Shown one piece after another: positions 27,485-38,471 of a stretch of DNA of 64,000 nucleotides; positions within the stretch are counted from its first letter, which is position 1; each line of letters begins with the position of its first letter. This DNA is from an uncultured Hyphomicrobiales bacterium (GTDB taxonomy: Bacteria > Pseudomonadota > Alphaproteobacteria > Rhizobiales > Beijerinckiaceae), in contig CAIOVE010000052.1 in NCBI GenBank assembly GCA_903861645.1, positions 1-64,000 of the forward strand. Direction: 5' to 3'. The position numbers and the translations under genes are program-made. The notes beneath the pieces are model-generated. The model searched no databases and was not told the DNA's origin. It saw only the letters and a list, made by a program, of their open reading frames with translations.

Positions 27485-29077
27485 CTAGTGGCGGAAGTGG
27501 CGATGGCCCGTCAGCACCATCGCGAGACCGGCCTCGTCGGCGGCCTTGATGACCTCGTCGTCGCGCATGGAGCCGCCCGGCTGGATGATTGCCGTCGCGC
27601 CGGCTTCCGCCGCCGCCAGAAGGCCGTCCGCGAAGGGGAAAAATGCGTCGGACGCGACAACCGAGCCGCGCGCGAGGGTTTCCGCCAGTCCCGCCGCCTT
27701 CGCCGCCTCGGCGGCCTTCCACGCCGCGATGCGCGAGGAATCGACGCGGCTCATCTGACCCGCGCCGACGCCGACCGTCGCGCCATCGCGGGCATAGACG
27801 ATCGCGTTGGACTTGACGTGCTTGCAGACGCGGAAGGCGAACTTGAGGTCGGCCAGTTCGCGCGCGGTCGGCGCGCGCCTGGTGACGACCTTGAGGTCCA
27901 TGTCGTCGACGACGGCGTTGTCGCGGCCCTGAAACAGGACGCCGCCGGCGACCGTGCGCGCCACGAGGCCGCGCGCGCGGGGATCGGGCAGGCCGCCGGT
28001 GAGCAGCAGGCGCAGGTTCTTCTTGCCGGCGATAACGCGCATGGCGTCCTCGTCCGCGTCGGGCGCGATGATGACTTCCGTGAAAATCTTGACGATCTCC
28101 GTCGCCGCTTCCAGGTCGAGCTTGCGGTTCAGCGCGACGATGCCGCCGAAGGCCGACACGGGATCGCAGCGCAACGCCTTTTCGTAGGCCTCGCGCAGGC
28201 TCGCGCCCTCGGCGACGCCGCAGGGATTGGCGTGCTTGATGATGGCGACGGCGGCGACGCGGGCGGGATCGAACTCGGCGACGCATTCGAACGCGGCGTC
28301 GGTGTCGTTGACGTTGTTGTAGGACAGCGTCTTGCCCTGCGCCTGACGCGCGGTGGAGACGCCGGGGCGCGTCTCGGCGGTCTTGTAGAAACCGGCGGCC
28401 TGATGGGGGTTTTCGCCGTAACGCATCTTTTCGGCGAGGACGCCGCCGATGGCGCGGTAATCGGGCGTGTCCTCGCCGAGCTGGGCCGCGAACCAGTTGG
28501 AAATCGCGGCGTCGTAGGTCGCCGTGCGGGCGTAGGCCTTCTGGGCAAGACGACGGCGCAGGGCCAGATTGGTCGCGCCGGCGTTGGCGGCGAGGCTGTC
28601 AAGAATCGCGGCGTAATCGGCGACATCGACGACGACCGCGACGTCGTTGTGGTTCTTCGCGGCGGCGCGAATCATCGCGGGTCCGCCGATATCGATGTTC
28701 TCGATGCAGTCGTCGTAGGGCGCGCCCGCCGCGATGGTCGCCTCGAACGGATAGAGATTGACCACCAGAAGATCGATGGGGCCGATGCCATGGGCGAGCA
28801 TGGCCGCCTCGTGCTCGGGATTCTCGCGAATGGCGAGCAGGCCGCCGTGCACCATCGGATGCAGCGTCTTGACCCGGCCATCCATCATCTCGGGAAAGCC
28901 CGTGAGGTCGGAAACGTCGCGCACGGGCACGCCCGCGTCCGCCACCGCCTTGCGGGTGCCGCCGGTCGACACCAACTCGACGCCCGCGGCGGACAAGGCC
29001 CGCGCGAAGTCGATCAGGCCCGTCTTGTCGGACACGGAAAGAAGGGCGCGCGTGACGCGACGAAGATCGGCGACCAT
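27485..29077 (-). CDS. purH: Bifunctional AICAR transformylase/IMP cyclohydrolase
   Basis: A 530-residue enzyme catalysing the last two steps of IMP synthesis: formylation of AICAR with 10-formyl-THF, then ring closure. N-terminal IMP cyclohydrolase (MGS-like fold): [50 protein letters not shown]-terminal transformylase: [27 protein letters not shown] with the catalytic Lys-His, and FFPFADGLL. The start is ATG 29077; the ORF-track frame to 29209 adds Arg-rich sequence upstream of a normal N-terminus. Confidence 0.97.
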   Translation of the reverse strand: MVADLRRVTRALLSVSDKTGLIDFARALSAAGVELVSTGGTRKAVADAGVPVRDVSDLTGFPEMMDGRVKTLHPMVHGGLLAIRENPEHEAAMLAHGIGPIDLLVVNLYPFEATIAAGAPYDDCIENIDIGGPAMIRAAAKNHNDVAVVVDVADYAAILDSLAANAGATNLALRRRLAQKAYARTATYDAAISNWFAAQLGEDTPDYRAIGGVLAEKMRYGENPHQAAGFYKTAETRPGVSTARQAQGKTLSYNNVNDTDAAFECVAEFDPARVAAVAIIKHANPCGVAEGASLREAYEKALRCDPVSAFGGIVALNRKLDLEAATEIVKIFTEVIIAPDADEDAMRVIAGKKNLRLLLTGGLPDPRARGLVARTVAGGVLFQGRDNAVVDDMDLKVVTRRAPTARELADLKFAFRVCKHVKSNAIVYARDGATVGVGAGQMSRVDSSRIAAWKAAEAAKAAGLAETLARGSVVASDAFFPFADGLLAAAEAGATAIIQPGGSMRDDEVIKAADEAGLAMVLTGHRHFRH

Positions 29078-29405
29078 GAAAACCTCTGCGGGTAAGGGAA
29101 TTTCGTGGCGGATTATCACGTTGCGCCGCGAAAACAAACGGCGGGACGGCCAGCGGTCGCGCCTTGTGGCGGAAAAGCGCGCCGGTGCGACAAATGCGCC
29201 GATGGCCATGGCGCCGCATGGGCGACGGCGCCCGATTCAGCTAGGCACGGCGGCAAGTTGGCTACGTCGGCCCGCGCGCCGATGGCGATGATCCAATGAA
29301 AATGTTCAGACGTATACAAGTTGTGACTTGAATTTTTGTGCAGCGCACAATATAAAAGATCCACGAAAGAGGGCCGAGGCCCGGGGAGCAACAAGGATTT
29401 TCCTC
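29078..29405. other. 328-base intergenic region between purH and the VERK-repeat gene
   Basis: No gene is seen. The left half (to about 29280) is GC-rich with no recognisable element apart from the presumed purH upstream region. The right half (29290-29405) is an AT-rich island holding a strong promoter candidate, two short dyads (caagt-tgtg-acttg and ttgtgc-agc-gcacaa), a gggcc-gag-gcccgg hairpin in the leader and an AAGGA ribosome site. Confidence 0.6.
29328..29356 (+). promoter_or_regulatory. Sigma70-like promoter with dyad in the spacer
   Basis: TTGAAT, 17 bases, TATAAA: near-consensus elements at ideal spacing. The spacer contains ttgtgc-agc-gcacaa (29336-29350), a 6-bp dyad that could be an operator. 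It lies 50 bases before the small unknown gene and is among the strongest-looking promoters in the window. Confidence 0.65.
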
Positions 29406-29846
29406 ATGCGCGCGACAGCCACCAAGCAGAAATTCAAGGGCCCCGTCCGCGTGCGGAAAGACCCGCCGACGCTGGAAGAGGCGATATTCGCCGCCCAGGG
29501 CTTCATCGACGATATCGACCAGCAGGCTGAGTTCGCGGCGTCCCTCATGGACATGCCGATCGAGGAAGCCCGCCCGCTGGCGCTGAAGGCGCTCGCCGCC
29601 AGCCGTCGCACCCAGTCGCAGGAAGTCGCCTTCGCGACCGACCGCTCGGGCGGCCAGCGCGCGGTGGTCGTCGAGCGCAAAATCGAGCGTCGCCCGGCCG
29701 TCACGGTCGAGCGCAAGGCCATGTTCAGGCCCGCCGGCGCCTCGGTGGAACACACCGGCGGCGCGACTGTCGAGCGCAAGCCCTTCCTGAGCATCGCTGG
29801 CGGCGCGCCGCGCACGCTGCTGCGTCTCGGCACGGCCCGTCGCTAG
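29406..29846 (+). CDS. Small basic protein of unknown function with VERK repeats
   Basis: A 146-residue protein I do not recognise. The basic N-terminus (MRATATKQKFKGPVRVRKD) leads into an acidic helical segment (TLEEAIFAAQGFIDDIDQQAEFAASLM), then a C-terminal region with three spaced copies of VERK (VVVERKIERRPA, VTVERKAMFRPA, ATVERKPFL). No signal peptide or membrane segment. The start at 29406 has AAGGA 8 bases upstream and a near-consensus promoter; the ORF-track start at 29328 would lie in the promoter itself. Upstream of recF by 64 bases, so it could be the first gene of a unit with recF. Confidence 0.65.
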   Translation: MRATATKQKFKGPVRVRKDPPTLEEAIFAAQGFIDDIDQQAEFAASLMDMPIEEARPLALKALAASRRTQSQEVAFATDRSGGQRAVVVERKIERRPAVTVERKAMFRPAGASVEHTGGATVERKPFLSIAGGAPRTLLRLGTARR

Positions 29847-29910
29847 GCCAACCGACGCCCCCACTGCGCGCGGCTGTTCAAGCCGCGCGATCCGTGGCAA
29901 GCCGCGACGC

Positions 29911-31080
29911 ATGGCAGCCCTTGATTCCGCCTTCGCGCCAGAGCCGCGACGTCCGCTGATCACGCGGCTGACGCTCTCGAACTTTCGCTCCTATGACGCG
30001 CTCGACCTGCCGGTCGAGGCGCGCCTCGTCGCGTTGGTGGGCGAAAACGGCGCGGGCAAGACCAACGCGCTGGAAGCGTTGTCGATGTTCACGCCCGGCC
30101 GCGGATTGCGCCGCGCCGACCTCGCCGATCTCGCTCGCGCCAACGGACCGGGCGGCTGGGCCGTGTCGATCCGGCTCGATTCGCCCTATGGCGATATCCA
30201 GCTCGGCGCCGGCATGGACCCGCCCGACGGTTACGCCGCCTCGACGCGGCGATTCCGGGTCGACCGCGCGCCCGTCGGCTCGGCGCGGGCCTTCGCCGAG
30301 CACATTCGGGTGGTGTGGCTGACACCCTCCATGGATTCCCTTTTCAGCGGCCCGGCGGGCGACCGGCGGCGCTATCTCGACCGCCTGGTGCTTGCCGTCG
30401 ACAGCGAGCATGCGAGCCGGGTCAACGCCATGGAGCGGGCGCTGCGCAACCGCAACCGGCTGCTGGAGGACGGTGGCCGCGACGGCCACTGGCTCGACGC
30501 GGCCGAGCACGAACTCGCCGACCTCGCCGTCGCCGTCGCCGCCGCGCGCCACGAGACCGTCTCGCGCCTCGGCGACCTGATCACGGCGACGCGCGACGAC
30601 GCCTCGCCCTTCCCCTGGGCGCGGGTCGCGCTCGAAGGAGAGATCGAACGGATGATCCCGGAACGTCCGGCGATCGAGATCGAGGAGCGCTACCGCGCCA
30701 TCCTGCGCGACAACCGGGGCCGCGACGCGACCGCCGGGCGCACGCTGGTGGGGCCGCAGGCGAGCGATCTGGCGGTCTGGCACGGGCCCAAGGGCGTCGA
30801 GGCGGCCCGCGCCTCGACGGGGGAGCAGAAGGCCCTGCTGGTGGGGCTGGCGCTCGCCCACGCCCGTCTGGTGACCTCCATGAGCTCCATCGCGCCGATC
30901 ATGTTGATGGATGAAATCGCCGCCCATTTCGACCCCTCGCGCCGCGCGGCGCTCTACGCCGATCTGGAAGGGCTTGGCGCGCAAATCTGGATGACCGGAG
31001 CGGACGCCGGCGCTTTCGCCGAACTCGGGCCATCCGCCCGGATTTACAGGGTTTCCGGCGGTCGGGTGACGCCCGCCTGA
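29911..31080 (+). CDS. recF: DNA replication and repair protein RecF
   Basis: A 389-residue SMC-like ATPase that helps load RecA at gaps in replicating DNA. Walker A VGENGAGKTNALEAL near residue 45, preceded by the family opening TRLTLSNFRSYDALDL; the signature TGEQKALLVGLALAHARL and Walker B PIMLMDEIAAHFD are near the C-terminus. gyrB follows by 140 bases, the classic recF-gyrB order, but dnaN and dnaA, usually upstream near oriC, are not here; instead a small unknown gene and purH precede it. Confidence 0.96.
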   Translation: MAALDSAFAPEPRRPLITRLTLSNFRSYDALDLPVEARLVALVGENGAGKTNALEALSMFTPGRGLRRADLADLARANGPGGWAVSIRLDSPYGDIQLGAGMDPPDGYAASTRRFRVDRAPVGSARAFAEHIRVVWLTPSMDSLFSGPAGDRRRYLDRLVLAVDSEHASRVNAMERALRNRNRLLEDGGRDGHWLDAAEHELADLAVAVAAARHETVSRLGDLITATRDDASPFPWARVALEGEIERMIPERPAIEIEERYRAILRDNRGRDATAGRTLVGPQASDLAVWHGPKGVEAARASTGEQKALLVGLALAHARLVTSMSSIAPIMLMDEIAAHFDPSRRAALYADLEGLGAQIWMTGADAGAFAELGPSARIYRVSGGRVTPA

Positions 31081-31169
31081 CAATTCGTCGGAAAACGCCC
31101 CGAACGCGCCGAAAAGAGCGCGAAAAACGTGCAATTCCGCCCGGTTTCCGGGTAGATTGCGGAACTTGA

Positions 31170-33677
<2,508 letters not shown>

Positions 33678-33702
33678 CGGGCGGTCGCATCCACCATCGC
33701 GC

Positions 33703-33724
33703 CGCGCCCGATGTTCCGGGCGCG
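33703..33724 (+). terminator. Possible hairpin terminator after gyrB
   Basis: A perfect 8-bp stem cgcgcccg / cgggcgcg with a 6-base loop, 25 bases after the gyrB stop. It is followed by acaaaaat rather than a T-run, so it is a weak or Rho-assisted candidate only. Confidence 0.4.
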
Positions 33725-33832
33725 ACAAAAATACGCTTGCGCGCATCTAATTCCAATCATAATGGTAGGAAATAAATTCCGCTGTCCAGCGGGCCCTGGC
33801 GGTCCGGGACGCGTTGCCGAAGGACTATCTCC

Positions 33833-34885
33833 GTGTCGTCGATACGAACCATGCGCGCCGTCGGGCTCGCCCTGACGGCGGTATTCGCCGCCGCGCCCGC
33901 CCGCGCCGCCGAGGATGTCGAGGCCGCTTTCAAGGGCAAGACGATCAATTTCATCGTCGCGCTGGCGGCGGGCGGCGGCTACGACCAGTACGCGCGCACG
34001 CTCGCCAAGCATCTCGAGCGGCACATTCCCGGCAAGCCGAGCGTCGTCGTCCAGAACATGACGGGCGCGGCGGGCATGCGCGCCACCAACTGGCTCTACA
34101 CGATCGCCCCGCGCGACGGACTGACGATTGGCATCACCCAGCGCTCGGTTCTGGTGGAGCCGCTCTACGGCACGAAGGAAGCGACGTTCGACCCGACGAA
34201 GTTTTCGTGGATTTCGAGCCTCAACGACGAGGCCTTCATCGCGGTGACGTGGAAGGGCCGCGGGCTCGACAGCATCAGGGACGCGCAGGAGCGCGAATTC
34301 GCCGTGGCGGCGGATGGCCCGGCCTCCGACGACTACATCTGGCCCGCCATACTCAACGCGACAATCGGTACGAAGTTCAAGATCGTGTCGGGTTACACAG
34401 GCAAGGCCGAGGAGCGCCTGTCGACGCGGCGCGGCGAGACAAACGGCCTGATCGGCTGGAGCTGGGCGGCGTTGCAGGCCAGCGAATGGGACGATTACAA
34501 GGCTGGCAACTGGCGCATCATCGCGCATCTCGGCAAGGGCCATCACCCGGATTTCGACGCGCCGTCGATCTACGACTACGCCGTCACGCAAGAGGCGCGC
34601 GACATCTTCGATTTTCTCGACGCCACCCTGTCGCTGGGCCGGCCGGTCTTCGCGCCGCCGGGCATTCCGAAGGACCGCGAGGCGGCGCTGCGCGCCGCCT
34701 TCGACGAGACCTTGAAGGATCCAGCCTTCCTCGCCGACGCGGAAAAGCAGAAGCTCGACATCAGCCCTGCGACCGGCGAGGCCCTCGCCGAGCGCGTCGC
34801 GCGGCTCTATCGCACGCCGCCGGAAGTGGTCGAGCGCGCTCAAGCCATTCGAAAACAGGCGATATCGGGCGCCGGTAAACCCTGA
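33833..34885 (+). CDS. Periplasmic TTT/Bug-family solute receptor (GGGYDxYAR subtype)
   Basis: A 350-residue receptor: signal peptide (GLALTAVFAAAPARAAE), then GKTINFIVALAAGGGYDQYARTL, IPGKPSVVVQNMTGAAGM, and the C-terminal LYRTPPEVVERAQAIRKQ segment. It belongs to the same ~350-residue subtype as the receptors at 38.5 and 55.7 kb, distinct from classical ~325-residue Bug proteins. The GTG start at 33833 has AAGGA 8 bases upstream. It opens a plus-strand run with a TauD-like dioxygenase, a rhodanese and UbiD, hinting that the ligand feeds that pathway. No transporter membrane subunits are present. Confidence 0.88.
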   Translation: MSSIRTMRAVGLALTAVFAAAPARAAEDVEAAFKGKTINFIVALAAGGGYDQYARTLAKHLERHIPGKPSVVVQNMTGAAGMRATNWLYTIAPRDGLTIGITQRSVLVEPLYGTKEATFDPTKFSWISSLNDEAFIAVTWKGRGLDSIRDAQEREFAVAADGPASDDYIWPAILNATIGTKFKIVSGYTGKAEERLSTRRGETNGLIGWSWAALQASEWDDYKAGNWRIIAHLGKGHHPDFDAPSIYDYAVTQEARDIFDFLDATLSLGRPVFAPPGIPKDREAALRAAFDETLKDPAFLADAEKQKLDISPATGEALAERVARLYRTPPEVVERAQAIRKQAISGAGKP

Positions 34886-34965
34886 CCCAACCCGACTTGA
34901 CGGGGCGCCCGCGCTCGGTCAATTTCCGCCACCGCCCCAATGCCCTCCAAGAAAGGCGCCGGCAC

Positions 34966-35841
34966 ATGTCATCGGCAAATACTCCCATCCGCATCGTCGC
35001 CACCACCGCCATGCCCGCCGGCGTGCGCGTCTCGCAGCTGCAACCCGCCGTCGGGTCGATAATTTCCGGCTTCCGTTTCGACGGCAAGCCGTTGAGCGAC
35101 GACTTCCGCGCGGCCCTTCGCGACGTGCTGCACAACCGCGGCCTCGTCATTTTCGAGCCGGGCACGGTGACGGCGGAAAACTTCACGGCCTTCGCGGGCT
35201 TCCTCGGCGAGTTCTTCCACTACGCCGGCCCGCACACGCCGCGCGCGCCGGAAAACCCCGACGCCACGATGATCGATTCCACCAAGGACAAGCATCTGCG
35301 CAATCACATCTGGCACGCCGACGGCGGTTTCCGCCCGGACGCGCCGGCCTTCACGGCGCTCTTCGCCCAGCAATTGCCGGACTTCGGCGGCGACACGATC
35401 TTCAGCAACGCCGCGTGGGTCTACGAACAGCTCGATCCGCTTTTCGCCGCCTATCTGGAATCGCTGACCGTCATCCAGTCGGCCGACGCGACCGGTCACA
35501 TCACCGACCGTTATCTCGATCCGGAAGCCGCCGCGCAGGCGCGTCAGAAAATGCCGCCCTTCGAGATGCCGCTCGTGCGCGTGCATCCGGTGACGGGTCG
35601 CAAGTGGATTGGCGTGAATGAGTCCTACACCAACTACATCAAGGGCGTCAGCCGCATCATCAGCCAGAACATTCTCGGCATCCTGTTCGACATGATCAAG
35701 TCGCCGGAGGCCACCGTGCGCTACTCGTGGTCGCGCGGCGCGCTGGCGATCTGGGACAACCGCGTCGTCCAGCACAAGGGCATCAAGGATTACGCGGGCG
35801 GCGGACGGCGCGTGCTGTATCGCGCCACGATGACCGCCTGA
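34966..35841 (+). CDS. TauD/TfdA-family Fe(II)/2-oxoglutarate dioxygenase
   Basis: A 291-residue non-heme iron dioxygenase. The facial triad is visible: H117-x-D119 in IWHADGGF and a distal histidine near residue 270 in NRVVQHKGI, followed by the 2-oxoglutarate-binding arginine region GGRRVLYRATM. Such enzymes hydroxylate sulfonates (taurine), phenoxy-acids or related compounds, releasing the product after C-heteroatom cleavage. The start is ATG 34966; the ORF-track extension from 34897 has no support. The next gene, 14 bases on, is a rhodanese, so a sulfur-containing substrate is conceivable, but this is inference. Confidence 0.88.
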   Translation: MSSANTPIRIVATTAMPAGVRVSQLQPAVGSIISGFRFDGKPLSDDFRAALRDVLHNRGLVIFEPGTVTAENFTAFAGFLGEFFHYAGPHTPRAPENPDATMIDSTKDKHLRNHIWHADGGFRPDAPAFTALFAQQLPDFGGDTIFSNAAWVYEQLDPLFAAYLESLTVIQSADATGHITDRYLDPEAAAQARQKMPPFEMPLVRVHPVTGRKWIGVNESYTNYIKGVSRIISQNILGILFDMIKSPEATVRYSWSRGALAIWDNRVVQHKGIKDYAGGGRRVLYRATMTA

Positions 35842-35855
35842 GCGGAGACGCGGAC

Positions 35856-36698
35856 GTGAGCGTGGAACGATCGCGGGTTCTTGTCGCCGTCGAGGAACTC
35901 ATTGGATTGTTGACGGCGGGCGCGCCGGTCGTTCTGCTCGACGTGCTCGACGAGCCGGGCGCGGCGCCGGTGGATCGACCGAGGATTCCCGGCGCCCTCT
36001 CCGTTCATCTCTCGACGGATTTTTCTGGCAAGCCGTCGCCGTTGGCGGGCAAGCGTCCATTGCCCGAGATCGCGGCGCTCGAAACAAGCGCGCGGCGCTG
36101 GGGCGTCAACCCCGACACGCCTGTCGTGGTGTACGACAACAACGGCGGCGCGCAGGCCTCGCGCGCCTGGTGGACGCTGCGCTGGGCTGGCTTCGAAAAT
36201 GTTCGCATTCTCGATGGCGGAATGGGCGCCTGGACGGCCACTGGCCGGGATGTCGCGCATCATCATCAGGTTGAAGCCCCCGTCGCGGGGAGCGTCACGC
36301 TGAGCGCGGGCAACATGCCCGTGATCGAGGCGGATGACGCCGCGCGACTGGCGCGCGAGGCGGTGCTGCTCGACGCGCGCGGACGCGCCGCCTATGTCGG
36401 CGAGCCCGGCAAGGCGGCGACAGGTCATATTCCCGGCGCCCATAGCGCGCCGGCGACAGCGACCGTTGGCCCGGACGGCGCCTTCAAGCCCCACGAAGCC
36501 CTGCGCGCGCACTTCGCCGCCCTTGGCGCCGACGGCTCCACGGAAATCGGCGTCTATTGCGGCAGCGGCAACGCGGCGGCCCATGCGATCGCCGCGCTGG
36601 CCGCGGCGGGTCTTCCCGCATCGCTTTATGTCGGCTCATGGTCGGCGTGGAGCGCCGATCCCTCGCGGCCCGTCGCCCAGGGGCCGGAACGCGGCTGA
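35856..36698 (+). CDS. Two-domain rhodanese/thiosulfate sulfurtransferase
   Basis: A 280-residue sulfurtransferase with two rhodanese domains. The N-terminal one (VVLLDVLDEPG, IPGALSVHLSTDFSG, VVVYDNNGGAQASRAWW) has Asp in place of the catalytic Cys. The C-terminal one (VLLDARGRAAYVG, GHIPGAHSAP) carries the active-site loop VYCGSGNAAAH with a cysteine. The loop is CGSGNAA rather than the CRxGx[RT] of classical thiosulfate:cyanide transferases, so the acceptor may differ. GTG start 35856 has a GGAGA site about 8 bases upstream. It sits between the TauD-like and UbiD genes. Confidence 0.87.
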   Translation: MSVERSRVLVAVEELIGLLTAGAPVVLLDVLDEPGAAPVDRPRIPGALSVHLSTDFSGKPSPLAGKRPLPEIAALETSARRWGVNPDTPVVVYDNNGGAQASRAWWTLRWAGFENVRILDGGMGAWTATGRDVAHHHQVEAPVAGSVTLSAGNMPVIEADDAARLAREAVLLDARGRAAYVGEPGKAATGHIPGAHSAPATATVGPDGAFKPHEALRAHFAALGADGSTEIGVYCGSGNAAAHAIAALAAAGLPASLYVGSWSAWSADPSRPVAQGPERG

Positions 36699-36806
36699 CG
36701 CGGGCGGTTTCAGGTCACGGCGCGCGGGAATGGCGCGCGGCCCGTCGAAGGCCGCCGTCGGACAGCGAGCGCGCGCATTGCCATTCTCGAAGAGCGAACC
36801 ATCATC

Positions 36807-38441
36807 ATGACGAACAACGCCGTGGACCACGCCCCCGTCGATCTGCGCGAACACCTCGCGCGGCTGGAAGCGCGCGGCTTGCTGACGCGCATCGACGTTC
36901 CGATCAACAAGGACACGCAACTGCATCCGCTCGTGCGCTGGCAATTCACCGGCGGCCTGCCGGAGGAAGCGCGGCGCGCCTTCATGTTCACCAACGTTCA
37001 TGGCGCTGACGGGCGCAAGTTCACCTCGCCGGTCGTCGTGGGGGCGCTCGCGGCCTCGCCGGAAATCTACGCCGCCGGCATGGGCGTCACAGTCGCGGAA
37101 ATCGGCGATGTCTGGACCCGCGGAATCGCCAACCCGATCGACCCCGTGCATGTCGACGAGGCGCCGTGTCAGGAGGTCGTCATCACCGGCGACGACTTGC
37201 GCAAGCCCGGCGGCGGTCTCGCCTCGCTGCCCATTCCCGTGTCGACGCCCGGCTTTGATTCCGCGCCCTATTTCACCGCGACGCTGTGCGTGACCAAGGA
37301 TCCGGAGACGGGCGTGCGCAACATGGGCACCTACCGCGCCGGACTCAAGGCGACCGACCGGCTGTGCGTTCGCATGGCGACGCGCCTGACCGGCGCGGGC
37401 GGCTATCAGCACTGGCTGAAATACAAGGAACTCGGCCAGCCCATGCCGATCGCCATCGTCGTCGGCGCATCGCCCATCGTGCAATACACCGGGCCGCAGA
37501 AGCTCGCGATCGATCTCGACGAAATGGCGGTCGCGGGCGGTCTGGCGGGCGTCGCCGTGCGCACCTGCCGCGCTCGGACCGTTGATCTCGAGGTTCCCGC
37601 CGACGCCGAGATCGTCGTCGAGGGATTGATCGACACGGAACTCGTCGAGCCGGAAGGCCCCTTCGGCGAAAGCCACGGCTATATCGCGCTCGAGGAATTC
37701 AACATGTCCATGCGGGTGACGGCCATCACCCACCGGCGCGATCCCATTCTGGTGTCGATCGTCAGTCAGGTGACGCCGAGCGAATCCAGCGTGATGAAGA
37801 AGGTCGCCTACGAGCCGCTCTATCTCCAGCATCTGAAAAAGACGCTGAACGTGAAGGGCCTGACCGGCGTCGTCATGCACGAGCCGCTGTCGAACCTGCG
37901 GCCGATCATCTTCCTGCAATTCGCGCGCAATTCGATTCAGTCCGAGGTCTGGCGCGGATTGCAGGGCGCCTCCACCCTGCAGGCGCAGTGCGGCAAGATC
38001 GTCATCGCCGTCACCGACGACGTCGATCCACGCAACGCCGACGCGGTGTTCTGGTCGATGGCCTATCGCTCCAATCCGATCGAGGATTTGCTGGTGGTGC
38101 CGTATCGCTCGCGCAGCCACGGCCCCAAGACCGAGGGCGGCGCGGCGAATTCCACGCTGCTGATCGACGCGACGGCCAAGAGCCTGATGCCGCCGCTGGC
38201 CCTGCCTGCGCGCAAATACATGGACGAGGCGCGCGCGATCTGGGAACGGATCGGCCTGCCGTCGTTGAGCCCGCGCGCGCCCTGGCATGGCGTGCATCTG
38301 GGCGACTGGGACGATCGTTGGGAGCGTTTCGCCGAGGCCGCGGCCGCGGGCGAATGGGAACGCAACGGCGAGAACTCCTACCAGCGTCGCCGCCCGAACG
38401 TGGCGCCGGAGACGCCAGTCCGCCGCGTCGAGCGGGATTGA
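36807..38441 (+). CDS. UbiD-family prenylated-FMN-dependent decarboxylase
   Basis: A 544-residue enzyme of the UbiD/VdcC/Fdc group, which (de)carboxylates aromatic or alpha,beta-unsaturated acids using prenylated FMN. Features: the MGVTVAEIGDVWTRGIANPIDPV entry, the GTYRAGLKATDRLCVRM strand, VVGASPIVQYTGPQKLAIDLDE, and the catalytic E-x-E-like region LVEPEGPFGESHGYIALEE. It is longer than the ~490-residue E. coli UbiD. No ubiX-like prenyltransferase is in the window, so the cofactor must be made elsewhere. Given its setting, a catabolic carboxylated aromatic is a likelier substrate than a ubiquinone precursor. It is followed by a Tat-exported receptor. Confidence 0.92.
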   Translation: MTNNAVDHAPVDLREHLARLEARGLLTRIDVPINKDTQLHPLVRWQFTGGLPEEARRAFMFTNVHGADGRKFTSPVVVGALAASPEIYAAGMGVTVAEIGDVWTRGIANPIDPVHVDEAPCQEVVITGDDLRKPGGGLASLPIPVSTPGFDSAPYFTATLCVTKDPETGVRNMGTYRAGLKATDRLCVRMATRLTGAGGYQHWLKYKELGQPMPIAIVVGASPIVQYTGPQKLAIDLDEMAVAGGLAGVAVRTCRARTVDLEVPADAEIVVEGLIDTELVEPEGPFGESHGYIALEEFNMSMRVTAITHRRDPILVSIVSQVTPSESSVMKKVAYEPLYLQHLKKTLNVKGLTGVVMHEPLSNLRPIIFLQFARNSIQSEVWRGLQGASTLQAQCGKIVIAVTDDVDPRNADAVFWSMAYRSNPIEDLLVVPYRSRSHGPKTEGGAANSTLLIDATAKSLMPPLALPARKYMDEARAIWERIGLPSLSPRAPWHGVHLGDWDDRWERFAEAAAAGEWERNGENSYQRRRPNVAPETPVRRVERD

Positions 38442-38471
38442 TCGCGTCCGCGCGGAACGGTGGAGCAAACA

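Noticed and set aside
27431-29095. 554-residue plus-strand ORF
   Set aside because: Antisense to purH, which is unambiguous; no motifs.
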